This document shows positions 8,190 to 21,153 of a stretch of DNA of 64,000 nt, piece after piece. Location of the stretch: positions 1 to 64,000 of the forward strand of contig CAIVUX010000051.1 of assembly GCA_903909215.1 (NCBI GenBank). The letters are read 5' to 3'. The notes beneath the pieces were generated by a model that saw only the letters and a list, made by a program, of their open reading frames with translations, ran no database searches and was not told the origin of the DNA. The DNA is from an uncultured Ferrovum sp. (GTDB lineage: Bacteria; Pseudomonadota; Gammaproteobacteria; Burkholderiales; Ferrovaceae). The position numbers were made by a program, and so were the translations under genes. Every line of letters begins with the position of its first letter. Positions within the stretch are counted from its first letter, which is position 1.

Positions 8190-10339
8190 TACACCGCCAC
8201 AGCTTCCTCTTCAGTGACTGTGGTTAAGGCCTCTTCAATCAATTCAATCAGTTCACGCACCACAAACTTGCCCTCATAACCACTGGTCTTCAAAGCATCT
8301 TCAAACATGGTGAGATCTTTGGGGCAAGCCACCACGAATACTTGCAGGCCTTCAATGGCACAGGCTTCTCGCATGCGATTTTGTGAAGGCTTTTCAGTGC
8401 CCACGGGGTCTGGAATCCAGATGCGTCCACCGCCCGCTCCGCAGCAGAAGGAGTTGTCGCGGTTGCGCGCCATTTCCACCAGCTCACAGCCCAAGGTTTT
8501 TAATATTTCACGGGGCGCATCAAAGCCCTTGTTAAAGCGGCCCAAATGACAAGGATCATGATACGTTACGCGATAATTTAGCAGATGGTCCAGTTTAATG
8601 CGGCCCTGGTCCATTAAGCGTTTTACAACGGTGGTGTAATGCTCAATCTCGTACTTGCCGCCAAAATCAGGATACTCATTCTTGATGGTGTTAAAGGAAT
8701 GCGGATCCGTGGTCACGATGCTCTTGAAGGTGCTCTTGTTGAGGGAGGCGATATTGTTCTCCGCCAGCAACTCATACAGTCCTTCTTCGCCCACACGGCG
8801 CACATCATTGCCGGCATTCATTTCATCTTCATAGAGAATACCAAAATCAATACCGGTGTTGTGCAGCAGGCGAGCAAAACCTTGCGTCACTTTTTGGTTG
8901 CGCGGATCAAATGAAGCGTAATCCCCCACAAACCACATAAGGTCCACGGGGTCTGTGCGCGCATCTTTTACAGGAAAGTCCAGCGCCTTGGTCCAGGTGG
9001 CACGTTTGCGTTTGGATTCCCCAAAGGAGTTGCCGGTCTTATGAATGGTCTGCAGGGTTTTTTGCAGCAGCGGATCCATCTCGCCCTCTTCCACCAACTT
9101 GCGACGCAATTGCACAATAATCGGCACATGTTCAATGGCCACCGGGCAGATTTCCACGCAAGCCATGCAAGTACGGCAGGACCAGAGGGTTTCCATAAAC
9201 ACTTGCCCCACCCCTTTGCCATGAACATTGAGTTTCACTTCATCGGGCAGCGCATTGGACTGCAAGGCGTTATTGGCAAACTCGCGCAAGCTTAAGATAA
9301 CATCACGCGGGGATAAGGGTGCACCCACCGCATTGGCAGGGCACGCTTCCTGACAGCGGCCGCATTTGGTACAGGCGTCTAGGTTCAGAAGATGCTTCCA
9401 CGTGAAGTCGGTGATGGTGTTGTAACCAATCTTTTCGCCCGTTAAATCCACTTTAGGCAAGCGTTGTGCCGCCAGAGGGTCGCGGAACATTAAGGAGCCC
9501 GTGGCGGTAAAAATATGCTTGACCTTGGTGAAAGGGATGAGCGAAATGAAAGTCAGTGCCAAGAGGCCATGGAACCACCAGAGGTTGGTGCGTAAAAGTC
9601 CTGCACCTTCTGCGCTTAAACCGGTAGAGGCCATGACTTGCGCCAGTAACGCACCCACCGGTGACCACCAGCGGTAATTCCACACATGGGGGTCTGACCC
9701 CAACCACACCAAGCGCACTGCTTCTAATACAAAACCAGTGACGCCAATGAAGATCATGGTCCATAGAAACGCCCAATCTTCGCGACGGTAAAAACTGCGA
9801 TCGTAATCCGCATCACCGGGTTGACGGTCCACGCGCTTATAATCCAGCTTAGGGAGCTTCATCCATTTGCGCCGATACATCATGTACAACATGCCAGAGA
9901 GCAGGCTTAAGCCCGCCAAGTCCATGGCCAAGGAAAACCACAGGTAAAAATCGCCATACCAGAACTTGTAGCCGAAGAAGCGGCTGGTGCCGTCATATTC
10001 CACGGTAATGGTGGCGGTGCCGATGAACAGCACCAGGAAGCCATAAAATATAAAACGGTGCGCGATACCTGCTCCGCGATCACGACGGGCAATGGTGCGG
10101 TGGCTTAATACCAATTGCGCCATTTGACGGGCGCGACTCCACAACTCATTCCAACTACCGGCGGACGCCCCACGACGGTACTTGCGAATTTGCACGTAAA
10201 AGCCCCAGCAAAAAATGCCAATGGCCGATAATCCCAATAGGTAAAAAAATTCAATCGTTGAAGGCGCAAAGCCTTCAAACAAAATTCGCGTAACCTCTTT
10301 CTGGTCACTCACGGCGGGACCTAAGAGCGCTACATCCAT
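8189..10339 (-). CDS. Membrane ETF:quinone oxidoreductase, cytochrome b / HdrD-like fusion
   Basis: A 716-residue protein. Residues 25-275 form a NarI-like membrane domain with several helices and possible heme ligands such as H80, H94 and H257. Two [4Fe-4S] motifs follow (C323, C326, C329, C333 and C388, C391, C394, C398). A C-terminal CCG-type domain has C597 and CCG at 632-634, while the first CCG copy expected near 500-515 lacks the cysteines. This architecture matches the membrane ETF:(mena)quinone oxidoreductases called EMO and differs from the soluble-type ETF-QO. It lies between the dehydrogenase genes and etfBA, so it probably passes ETF electrons to quinone. AGAGGT lies upstream of the ATG. 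Confidence 0.85.
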   Translation of the reverse strand: MDVALLGPAVSDQKEVTRILFEGFAPSTIEFFYLLGLSAIGIFCWGFYVQIRKYRRGASAGSWNELWSRARQMAQLVLSHRTIARRDRGAGIAHRFIFYGFLVLFIGTATITVEYDGTSRFFGYKFWYGDFYLWFSLAMDLAGLSLLSGMLYMMYRRKWMKLPKLDYKRVDRQPGDADYDRSFYRREDWAFLWTMIFIGVTGFVLEAVRLVWLGSDPHVWNYRWWSPVGALLAQVMASTGLSAEGAGLLRTNLWWFHGLLALTFISLIPFTKVKHIFTATGSLMFRDPLAAQRLPKVDLTGEKIGYNTITDFTWKHLLNLDACTKCGRCQEACPANAVGAPLSPRDVILSLREFANNALQSNALPDEVKLNVHGKGVGQVFMETLWSCRTCMACVEICPVAIEHVPIIVQLRRKLVEEGEMDPLLQKTLQTIHKTGNSFGESKRKRATWTKALDFPVKDARTDPVDLMWFVGDYASFDPRNQKVTQGFARLLHNTGIDFGILYEDEMNAGNDVRRVGEEGLYELLAENNIASLNKSTFKSIVTTDPHSFNTIKNEYPDFGGKYEIEHYTTVVKRLMDQGRIKLDHLLNYRVTYHDPCHLGRFNKGFDAPREILKTLGCELVEMARNRDNSFCCGAGGGRIWIPDPVGTEKPSQNRMREACAIEGLQVFVVACPKDLTMFEDALKTSGYEGKFVVRELIELIEEALTTVTEEEAVAV
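9688..9701. repeat. REP-like palindrome GGGGTCTGACCCC, solo copy inside the ETF oxidoreductase gene
   Basis: An exact copy of the dispersed 13-base palindrome preceded by an extra G. It encodes GSDP in a loop between predicted membrane helices of the oxidoreductase. Confidence 0.45.
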
Positions 10340-10380
10340 AGCCTGCTACCTCTGATTTTATTCATGGGTTTGTATTAAGG

Positions 10381-10410
10381 CTAGGTGGCCAGCACAGGCC
10401 AGCCACCTAG
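10381..10410. repeat. Intergenic hairpin between the second dehydrogenase and the ETF oxidoreductase
   Basis: CTAGGTGGC at 10381-10389 and GCCACCTAG at 10402-10410 form a 9-bp stem with a 12-base loop in the 80-base gap. There is no U-tract on the coding (minus) strand, so it is not a standard terminator. It may stabilise the 3' end of the dehydrogenase mRNA or reduce read-through. Confidence 0.5.
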
Positions 10411-10419
10411 GTGTGACAA

Positions 10420-12642
<2,223 letters not shown>

Positions 12643-12660
12643 TCAACAAAAACCAAGCGG

Positions 12661-14886
<2,226 letters not shown>

Positions 14887-14893
14887 TTAATAA

Positions 14894-15679
14894 TTAACCT
14901 ACTACCAATTCAAATTTGCGCCAATCATTGATGTAATGGCTCAGTTCCGGCGCTATTTCCATGCTGCGCTCAAAGTGAATATGGCAAGCGGGCAGTCCTA
15001 AGGTTTGCGCCGCAGCAATCACCGCCTCCACAAGAGCGCGCGGACCGGATACATAAAAATGAGTCACGGGTGGTTGTGTGGCCATGAGGGCGTGCACATC
15101 CAAGCGTCGTCCTTCGCGTGAGGTATAGCTGTAAAAACGGTTGGCCGGCATGGACTGCGCCAGGGTTTTGGTAAAGATAGCCTCCGCTGCAGTGCGTGTG
15201 CTGTAGTGCAGTTCGTAATCGTCATCCGCGTCGGCCAATGCGGCGCAATGGGACAAGAAAGGAGTAACCCCCATGCCGCCGGCAATAAACACATGCTTCT
15301 CGGCATCCAAGGCCAAGGCCATGCCACCCATAGGTGCGCTAATCTGTAATGTCATGCCCACGGTGGCTGAATCATGCATAAAACTCGACACGCCACCCAC
15401 GCTGGTACCACGCCCCACCACAATGCGGTAATGATCGCGGTGATCAGGATGGCTGGTGAGGGAGTAAGGTTTTGATTTGATCTCGCCGTCGAGCGTTAGG
15501 TTGACGCTTACATGGCTGCCCGCACTAAAGGTGGGTAGTTGACCGCCCGCCACGGGCGTGAGAGCGAATTCTTTTACCTGCGGACTTAATTCATGAATAA
15601 GCGCTACCCGCACCAGAATTTCACACTGGGTTTGCGGCCAAGGCGCGCTGACACTGATTTCTGGTTTAATTTTTGACAT
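14894..15679 (-). CDS. FAD/NAD(P)-binding reductase lacking a 2Fe-2S domain
   Basis: A 261-residue ferredoxin-NADP-reductase-fold protein. The FAD-binding motif is KPYS (the family RxYS with Lys for Arg) near residue 70, and a GGMGVTPF nucleotide-binding loop lies near 135. In phthalate-dioxygenase-reductase relatives an HFER segment leads into a C-terminal plant-type [2Fe-2S] domain. Here HFERS is followed by only some two dozen residues without cysteine, and the next gene starts 37 bases later, so the domain is absent. As the first gene of the trimethylamine operon it may supply electrons to a partner ferredoxin or an amine monooxygenase encoded elsewhere. No strong ribosome-binding site is visible. 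Confidence 0.75.
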   Translation of the reverse strand: MSKIKPEISVSAPWPQTQCEILVRVALIHELSPQVKEFALTPVAGGQLPTFSAGSHVSVNLTLDGEIKSKPYSLTSHPDHRDHYRIVVGRGTSVGGVSSFMHDSATVGMTLQISAPMGGMALALDAEKHVFIAGGMGVTPFLSHCAALADADDDYELHYSTRTAAEAIFTKTLAQSMPANRFYSYTSREGRRLDVHALMATQPPVTHFYVSGPRALVEAVIAAAQTLGLPACHIHFERSMEIAPELSHYINDWRKFELVVG

Positions 15680-15791
15680 GAGTATCCGTAATAAACCTTA
15701 ATAATTTCCAAAATATGCCAATACAGGCCTATTTTCAGCTGAGGTTCAAATGCGGGCAATTGCCACAAGGAGCTACCCCCTTGGTGTAGGC

Positions 15792-15829
15792 CTTGGGGTC
15801 AGACCCCGTTTTTAGGGTCTGACCCCAAG
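15792..15829. repeat. REP-like inverted pair of GGGGTCAGACCCC
   Basis: The 15-base arm CTTGGGGTCAGACCC at 15792-15806 and its exact reverse complement at 15815-15829 flank an 8-base loop. Each arm is itself nearly palindromic. The pair sits 24 bases downstream of the YCF48 gene stop on the minus strand and could fold into a long hairpin that protects that transcript end. There is no U-tract. Confidence 0.85.
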
Positions 15830-15853
15830 ATTTATCCCAAGACCCTGCCAACC

Positions 15854-16888
15854 CTACTTGGTGGTGACCAACCCTTCTTTTGAGAAGAGCAACGGAACCC
15901 CTTTTTGGGTGGCCACTAAGGCTGTAATAGAAAGTCTGTCTTCACGCTGACCGGCCACAAATGTTTTGCCGTCGTCGTCGCTGGCCAATGACAAGCCATC
16001 AAGGCCTGCGGCAATAATTTTTCCATCGGGCAATTGCACCATGTCGGTAATGGAGCTGCGGGTAGTGAGGGTAACCTGCGCCCATTTTTTGCCATCATCC
16101 ACGCTGCGGAATAGGTTACCCGCCAAGCCGCCCATCAAGATGGTGCCGCTTTTTAAGGAAATACCGGTCCAGAAACTGCCGCGGCTGCCCGATTCAACAG
16201 GAACCCAGGTGGCACCTTTATCGGTAGAGCGGTACACCGTACCCGCTTCGGCAGCGATTAATAGTGTGCCTTTAGCGGTAGAAAACATTTTCAGTAAATT
16301 GCGATCGGCCTTAGCGCTATTTTTAGCAGCGGGCACTGTGAGCGCCTGCCAGATTTTGCCCCCATCATGAGTGGCCAAGAGCGTGGACCAAAGGCCCGCT
16401 GCAAAGCCATTCTGGCTGTCTGTAAAGAACGCCGTAAAAAGCGGACGGTCTTCGATTAAGTTGTCACGCTGCAAGGTCCAGGTTTCGCCGCCGTCAGTGG
16501 TGTGCAAAATAACGCCCCAGTGACCCGCCGCCCAACCCTCCTTGTCGCTGACAAAACTCACAGAGGTGAGCGTGGCACGCGTGGGCACAGCCTTGGCTTG
16601 ATGAAATTTAACACCATCATCAGAGAGTAAAATGACACCGCGGTCCCCTACGGTGACGATACGATCTCCTTCTCGTGTGACAGCCAACACGGCAGAAGTT
16701 AAGCTGCCCTCAGATATCACAGCAGGCATTTGCACCAAACCATTACCCACTGGCGGGCTGGCTACGGCAGGCGCATCCGCCGCAGGTACTGGCGCAACAG
16801 AATCTGCCGCGTATAAAGAGAACGAAACCAATAGCCCCGTAAAAGCAACCACCGTTTTAAGTGACATTTTATTTTTCATGTTTTTCAT
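15854..16888 (-). CDS. Exported YCF48/BNR-repeat beta-propeller protein
   Basis: A 344-residue protein with an N-terminal signal peptide (hydrophobic run ending at about residue 28 with YAADS). The mature part repeats WAAGHWGVILHTTDGGETW-like units, the pattern of YCF48/photosystem II stability factor HCF136-like propellers. Such proteins are often encoded beside RND (MMPL-type) transporters and DUF1302/DUF1329 genes, as here, and are thought to help assemble or serve an envelope export system. The start lies 5 bases after the RND stop, so the two are co-translated. Confidence 0.85.
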   Translation of the reverse strand: MKNMKNKMSLKTVVAFTGLLVSFSLYAADSVAPVPAADAPAVASPPVGNGLVQMPAVISEGSLTSAVLAVTREGDRIVTVGDRGVILLSDDGVKFHQAKAVPTRATLTSVSFVSDKEGWAAGHWGVILHTTDGGETWTLQRDNLIEDRPLFTAFFTDSQNGFAAGLWSTLLATHDGGKIWQALTVPAAKNSAKADRNLLKMFSTAKGTLLIAAEAGTVYRSTDKGATWVPVESGSRGSFWTGISLKSGTILMGGLAGNLFRSVDDGKKWAQVTLTTRSSITDMVQLPDGKIIAAGLDGLSLASDDDGKTFVAGQREDRLSITALVATQKGVPLLFSKEGLVTTK

Positions 16889-16893
16889 TACGC

Positions 16894-19254
16894 CTAATGC
16901 TGAAGAATGCCAGGAAGGCGAACCGGTCCACGACGTGGGAACAGACGCTCCAAGACCACGGAAATAGCGGGCAGTACCGTCATGGCCATAACCAAGTTAA
17001 TCATGAACATAAAGGCCAACAGTTCGCCCATATCCGCCTGAAACTTCAGTTGCGAGAAGGACCAGGTGGCCACACCAATAGCCAAGGTAATGGCCGTGAA
17101 GATGGTGGCCATCCCTACTTCCAGAATGGAATGCTCCAATGCTTTCACAATGGGTTGCCCACCAGCCAAGTGCAGCTGTAAGCGACTGTAGATGTAGAAG
17201 GCGTAATCAACACCAATCCCCACCGCCAACACCATCACGGGCAGCGTGGCCACGGTTAAGCCAATGTGCAACTCTTTCATGAACCAGTAACCAATGAAGG
17301 TGGCCACCGTAAGCGGCAAGCAGCAAGCAATTACCGCACGGAAGTCACGATAAGCCAAGAACGTGAGAATGGCGATGGCCGCATACACGTAGAGCATCAT
17401 GGGCAATTCACTCTTCTCCAATTCCTCATTGGTAGCCGCCAATACACCGGCGTTGCCTGAGGCCAGACGAATCTTTACGGTGGAGAGCTTGTTCTTATCA
17501 CGGAAATCTTTGGTGGCGTTGATCACACGCTTAATGGTGGATGATTTGTGATCGGCCAGGTAAATATGGACTGCGGACATGCTGCAATCGGAACTGACAA
17601 AGCCACGCACGCGAGAAATTTCTGTAGCCATAGCCGCGTAGTTGCCCGCATCAAAGGGCACCACCGCCATCTTGGGGTTGCCCTCGTTATAGCCTTCGCT
17701 GTAAGTGCGCATCATGCTGGCAAAAGAGGTAATGGAAGTGACTCCCGGCACATGCTCCATGGCATCCACGTAATCGTCCTGGTATTTTCCAATGGCCACA
17801 TCACGACAGGACTCAGGGGGCGACTCAAACACCACGCTCATCCAATCCAGTCCAATGTTATAGCTGCCGGCAATGGCCACTGCATCACGATTAAAGCGTG
17901 AATCGGCACGCAGTTCAGGGGCGCCGGGTTCTAATGTACCCACCACACGATCACGACTTTGCCAAACCGCAACAACAAATACCACGGCCGTAATAACCGT
18001 AACAATCACCGCGTTGCGCGGTTCTGCAATACGGGCCAAGACACGTAGCCAGTTAGAACGCCGTTCACGAGAGAGCATGGCTTTTTCGGCAAACTCTTTG
18101 GTGAAGTTAAAGTATGAAGCGGCAATGGGCAGCATAATCAAGTTGGTAATGATCTTGTAGCCCACACCAATGGAAGCTGTGATGGCCAACTCGCGTACCA
18201 TGGGGATAGGGATCAGAGTTAAGGTAATAAATGACACAAACGCGGTTACTAAGGCCAATACACCGGGGATCAGCAAGTTGGTAAAACTTAACCGTGCGGC
18301 CTCTACTGTATTTTTACCGTGGGCGATTTCACGCACGATGTAGTTGATCTGCTGCACACCGTGCGACACCCCAATAGCAAAGATGAGGAATGGCACCAAC
18401 ACTGCGAGCGGGTCGAGGCCAAAACCCAACAGGCGCAATGTGCCAAACTGCCAGACCAGAGAAGTGAGCGAGCAGACAATCGGTAAAATAGTTAGGCGAA
18501 TAGAATGGCTGTACCAATACACAGCAAGTGCTGTTAAAAGCAATGCAATCCCACAGAACTCCAGCACGGCTGAAGCGCCATCTGCAATATCACCAATCTG
18601 TTTGGCGAAGCCCGTCATCTCAATTTCAAATTTGTCGTTCTCAAACTTCTTGCGGATATTGTCTTCCAGCAAACGGTTAAACGCCACGTAGTCCATGCGT
18701 TTGCCATCGCGACCATATTCAGCCAGTTCCGCCACAATCATGGCGCTCTTCTGATCATTGGACACCAAGGTACCCACAAAGCCACCCTGATTGGTGGCGC
18801 GTTGAATTTTGGTAATCAATTCCGGTGTTAGGCCTTCCGGGGCAATGGTGCCGTCAATAATGGGATCCGCGCGAAAACCATCCTCTGTAACCTCATTCAC
18901 AAAACTATTGGGGGTCCATAAGGACTGCACGCCCAAGCGATCCACATTGGGCAGCAAGATAACGGCTTGGGTGACTTGATAGAGTTGGGTGAGTGCTTCT
19001 TTATTCCAGATGGTGCCGCTGCGAGCCTTTACCACTACCGTAAGACGGTTGGCGCCAAAGAGCTGGTTGCGGTATTTCTGGAAGGTTTGAATATATTCAT
19101 GCCCAATCGGCATTTGCTTTTCGTAGCCCGCCTCCATTTTAAGCTTGGTGGCAAAGACCATCATTAACGCAGTAAATACCACAAGACCAATTAAGATGGG
19201 CAGACGTCGTTTGAAGAACAACGTTTCGAGCTTTTGAACAATAATAGCTAGCAA
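16894..19254 (-). CDS. RND superfamily (MMPL-type) transporter
   Basis: A large inner-membrane protein with the RND layout: one transmembrane helix near the N terminus (RRLPILIGLVVF), a large periplasmic loop, a block of about five helices, a second helix and loop, and a final helix block. It ends about 786 residues after a TTG at 19254. This start was preferred because the upstream frame crosses a strong hairpin at 19334-19363 and has no helix or signal. It is third in a DUF1329-DUF1302-RND-YCF48 operon. The substrate is unknown; hydrophobic molecules are the usual guess for this subgroup. An alternative in-frame ATG at 19371 cannot be excluded. Confidence 0.85.
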   Translation of the reverse strand: MLAIIVQKLETLFFKRRLPILIGLVVFTALMMVFATKLKMEAGYEKQMPIGHEYIQTFQKYRNQLFGANRLTVVVKARSGTIWNKEALTQLYQVTQAVILLPNVDRLGVQSLWTPNSFVNEVTEDGFRADPIIDGTIAPEGLTPELITKIQRATNQGGFVGTLVSNDQKSAMIVAELAEYGRDGKRMDYVAFNRLLEDNIRKKFENDKFEIEMTGFAKQIGDIADGASAVLEFCGIALLLTALAVYWYSHSIRLTILPIVCSLTSLVWQFGTLRLLGFGLDPLAVLVPFLIFAIGVSHGVQQINYIVREIAHGKNTVEAARLSFTNLLIPGVLALVTAFVSFITLTLIPIPMVRELAITASIGVGYKIITNLIMLPIAASYFNFTKEFAEKAMLSRERRSNWLRVLARIAEPRNAVIVTVITAVVFVVAVWQSRDRVVGTLEPGAPELRADSRFNRDAVAIAGSYNIGLDWMSVVFESPPESCRDVAIGKYQDDYVDAMEHVPGVTSITSFASMMRTYSEGYNEGNPKMAVVPFDAGNYAAMATEISRVRGFVSSDCSMSAVHIYLADHKSSTIKRVINATKDFRDKNKLSTVKIRLASGNAGVLAATNEELEKSELPMMLYVYAAIAILTFLAYRDFRAVIACCLPLTVATFIGYWFMKELHIGLTVATLPVMVLAVGIGVDYAFYIYSRLQLHLAGGQPIVKALEHSILEVGMATIFTAITLAIGVATWSFSQLKFQADMGELLAFMFMINLVMAMTVLPAISVVLERLFPRRGPVRLPGILQH

Positions 19255-19333
19255 GAGACACTCACTTTTTTTAAAATTAACACTGAGTAAGCGGGTTTTA
19301 TTAAAACGAGTCTTACGCAGGACGCCGCAGAAA

Positions 19334-19363
19334 TGCAACAGTGCGCATTTGCGCACTGTTGCA
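19334..19363. repeat. Strong 14-bp hairpin between the DUF1302 and RND genes
   Basis: TGCAACAGTGCGCA at 19334-19347 and its exact reverse complement at 19350-19363 are separated by two T residues. The minus strand has no U-run after it, so intrinsic termination is unlikely. It may stabilise the DUF1302 message or lower expression of the RND gene downstream. Confidence 0.75.
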
Positions 19364-19416
19364 CCCAACATTATTCGGTTACACAGCAAATCATGCTGCT
19401 GTCTCAAACCCTACAA

Positions 19417-21114
19417 TTAGAAGTTGTAGGTCACGAAGCCACCGATAAAGTCACGATCGATGTACGGTGAGTTGTACGGGCTGCTCGACCCAAAGAAAGT
19501 GGTGTAGTTCAAACCGGCCTGCCACTTTACCGGGTTCTGGTTAAAGAGCAAATAGAAGTTAGCATTTTGCGCACCAGACATGTAATTGGCGTTAAAAGTC
19601 GGGGTTACGCCAGAGATGGCACGGTAATAGGTGACCCCTGGAGTGACCTGCCAACCGGGGACGAGTGAGCCATCATAGGTCCAGTTGAAGTCGGTGGTAA
19701 TGCCGTAGGAGTTGGCAGTACCCAAAGGGGAAAAATACGAGCCGCTTGGTGTGCCGACCGTTGCGTAATATCCCGCATCCGGCGTTTGAGTGCTTGAAAT
19801 GTTATTGGTTAAACCAGGAAAGCGTATGGCCACGAACTCTGTGGTGGAATAGGCAATCTGTGCGCCACCCAACCACTTCAATATGGAACCAGAGTTACTG
19901 GGGGTCAACTCCAGTTGCCCGGTGATATGAGCCTGATAATGCTGCATATCTTTCCATTGATTGCCTCCATTACCGTCGGCAATGGATACGGCATCTCTCG
20001 GACGCCATGAAAGCTCACTGCCAATCGCCCAGTCACCCAATGGGAAATTAACACTGGCCCCAAACAGTTTGCGGTTTTCCAAATACTTCCACGTCCAAGC
20101 ACCGGCCTGAGTGGGGTCATACAAAGCCACGGGTGACTTGTCATGATAGTTCAGGAAATACAGCCCTGAATCCAATGTGGTGCCTTCTGGCTTGTAATGG
20201 AACGCAATGCCATACTGACCGCTGCTCTTAGGCTTTATGTCGTTACCAAGCCCATAGTTATTTCCGTTGCTACAGCTTTTACCAAGCCCGGAAGCTGCAG
20301 CGCCTACAGTGCCGCCTGCTGCAGAGCATCCTTGAGGATCAGATCCTGTGTAAAAGGGTTGAGCCCCGCGACCAAAGATATCCGAGTTAGACCAGAATGT
20401 TCCCACAGGTGGGTAGAGGTTTTTATTCCACTGGAACTGATAGTAGCTATCAAAGCTCAAGCCGCCGCCAATACCCGTGGCAAAACTCAGCATGGGCGCT
20501 GGCAAAATAGCTTCTTTAATCTGGGTGCCCGGCATAGCCAGTTTCTGAAAATCCAGAGCCATGGTAGAGCTGATACCCCCAATACCATACAAGCTTTCAC
20601 CCCAGTTAAGCACTTGATTGCCTAAGCGCCAGCGTGCACTTTGCCCATTAAGCGAGAAGTCCTTACTGACCCATAAATCCAGCAGTCGAACATCGCGCCC
20701 CACTTGTGACAGGGCGTCTCCTGAAAGAGGTGTTCGTTCTGTGTTACCTGCTACAAAATCATACAGGTAGCTGGCGCGTGCCATGAACTTATAGCCATCC
20801 GGGAACTTCAACACCATTTCATTGGTGCCCTTCAGGTTTAGGGCAAAGAAGTCACCCTTGTTATAGTTCAGGTCACCATTGTCGCCGGAACTAAAATTAG
20901 AGTTTGACGTAGTGCATCCACCCTTAGATGTCTGGTCACCGACGATATTACAATTCTGGTTGAGCAGTCTGTAACCAAACCCTGCGGTAATCTGCGAATC
21001 GATGGACCCCGTTACAGAGCCATCATCACTTTTTACCGGAAATGCATATACCGCACTGGTGGCCAGCAGCAGGGCTGCTGCCAGCATCCCCTTTAAATTT
21101 TCTTTCATGATCAT
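19417..21114 (-). CDS. DUF1302 family outer-membrane protein
   Basis: A 565-residue protein with a signal peptide (MKENLKG then a hydrophobic run ending VYAFP) and a body rich in alternating beta-strand sequence, ending in a terminal Phe as in outer-membrane barrels. Family members are co-encoded with DUF1329 proteins and RND pumps. GAGGGG followed by ATGATCATG supports a start at 21114 rather than the longer reading to 21138. It probably forms the outer-membrane channel of the four-gene system. Substrate unknown. Confidence 0.85.
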   Translation of the reverse strand: MIMKENLKGMLAAALLLATSAVYAFPVKSDDGSVTGSIDSQITAGFGYRLLNQNCNIVGDQTSKGGCTTSNSNFSSGDNGDLNYNKGDFFALNLKGTNEMVLKFPDGYKFMARASYLYDFVAGNTERTPLSGDALSQVGRDVRLLDLWVSKDFSLNGQSARWRLGNQVLNWGESLYGIGGISSTMALDFQKLAMPGTQIKEAILPAPMLSFATGIGGGLSFDSYYQFQWNKNLYPPVGTFWSNSDIFGRGAQPFYTGSDPQGCSAAGGTVGAAASGLGKSCSNGNNYGLGNDIKPKSSGQYGIAFHYKPEGTTLDSGLYFLNYHDKSPVALYDPTQAGAWTWKYLENRKLFGASVNFPLGDWAIGSELSWRPRDAVSIADGNGGNQWKDMQHYQAHITGQLELTPSNSGSILKWLGGAQIAYSTTEFVAIRFPGLTNNISSTQTPDAGYYATVGTPSGSYFSPLGTANSYGITTDFNWTYDGSLVPGWQVTPGVTYYRAISGVTPTFNANYMSGAQNANFYLLFNQNPVKWQAGLNYTTFFGSSSPYNSPYIDRDFIGGFVTYNF

Positions 21115-21153
21115 CACAGTCCCCTCAAAACATGTCATTTAAGAAGTAACTTC

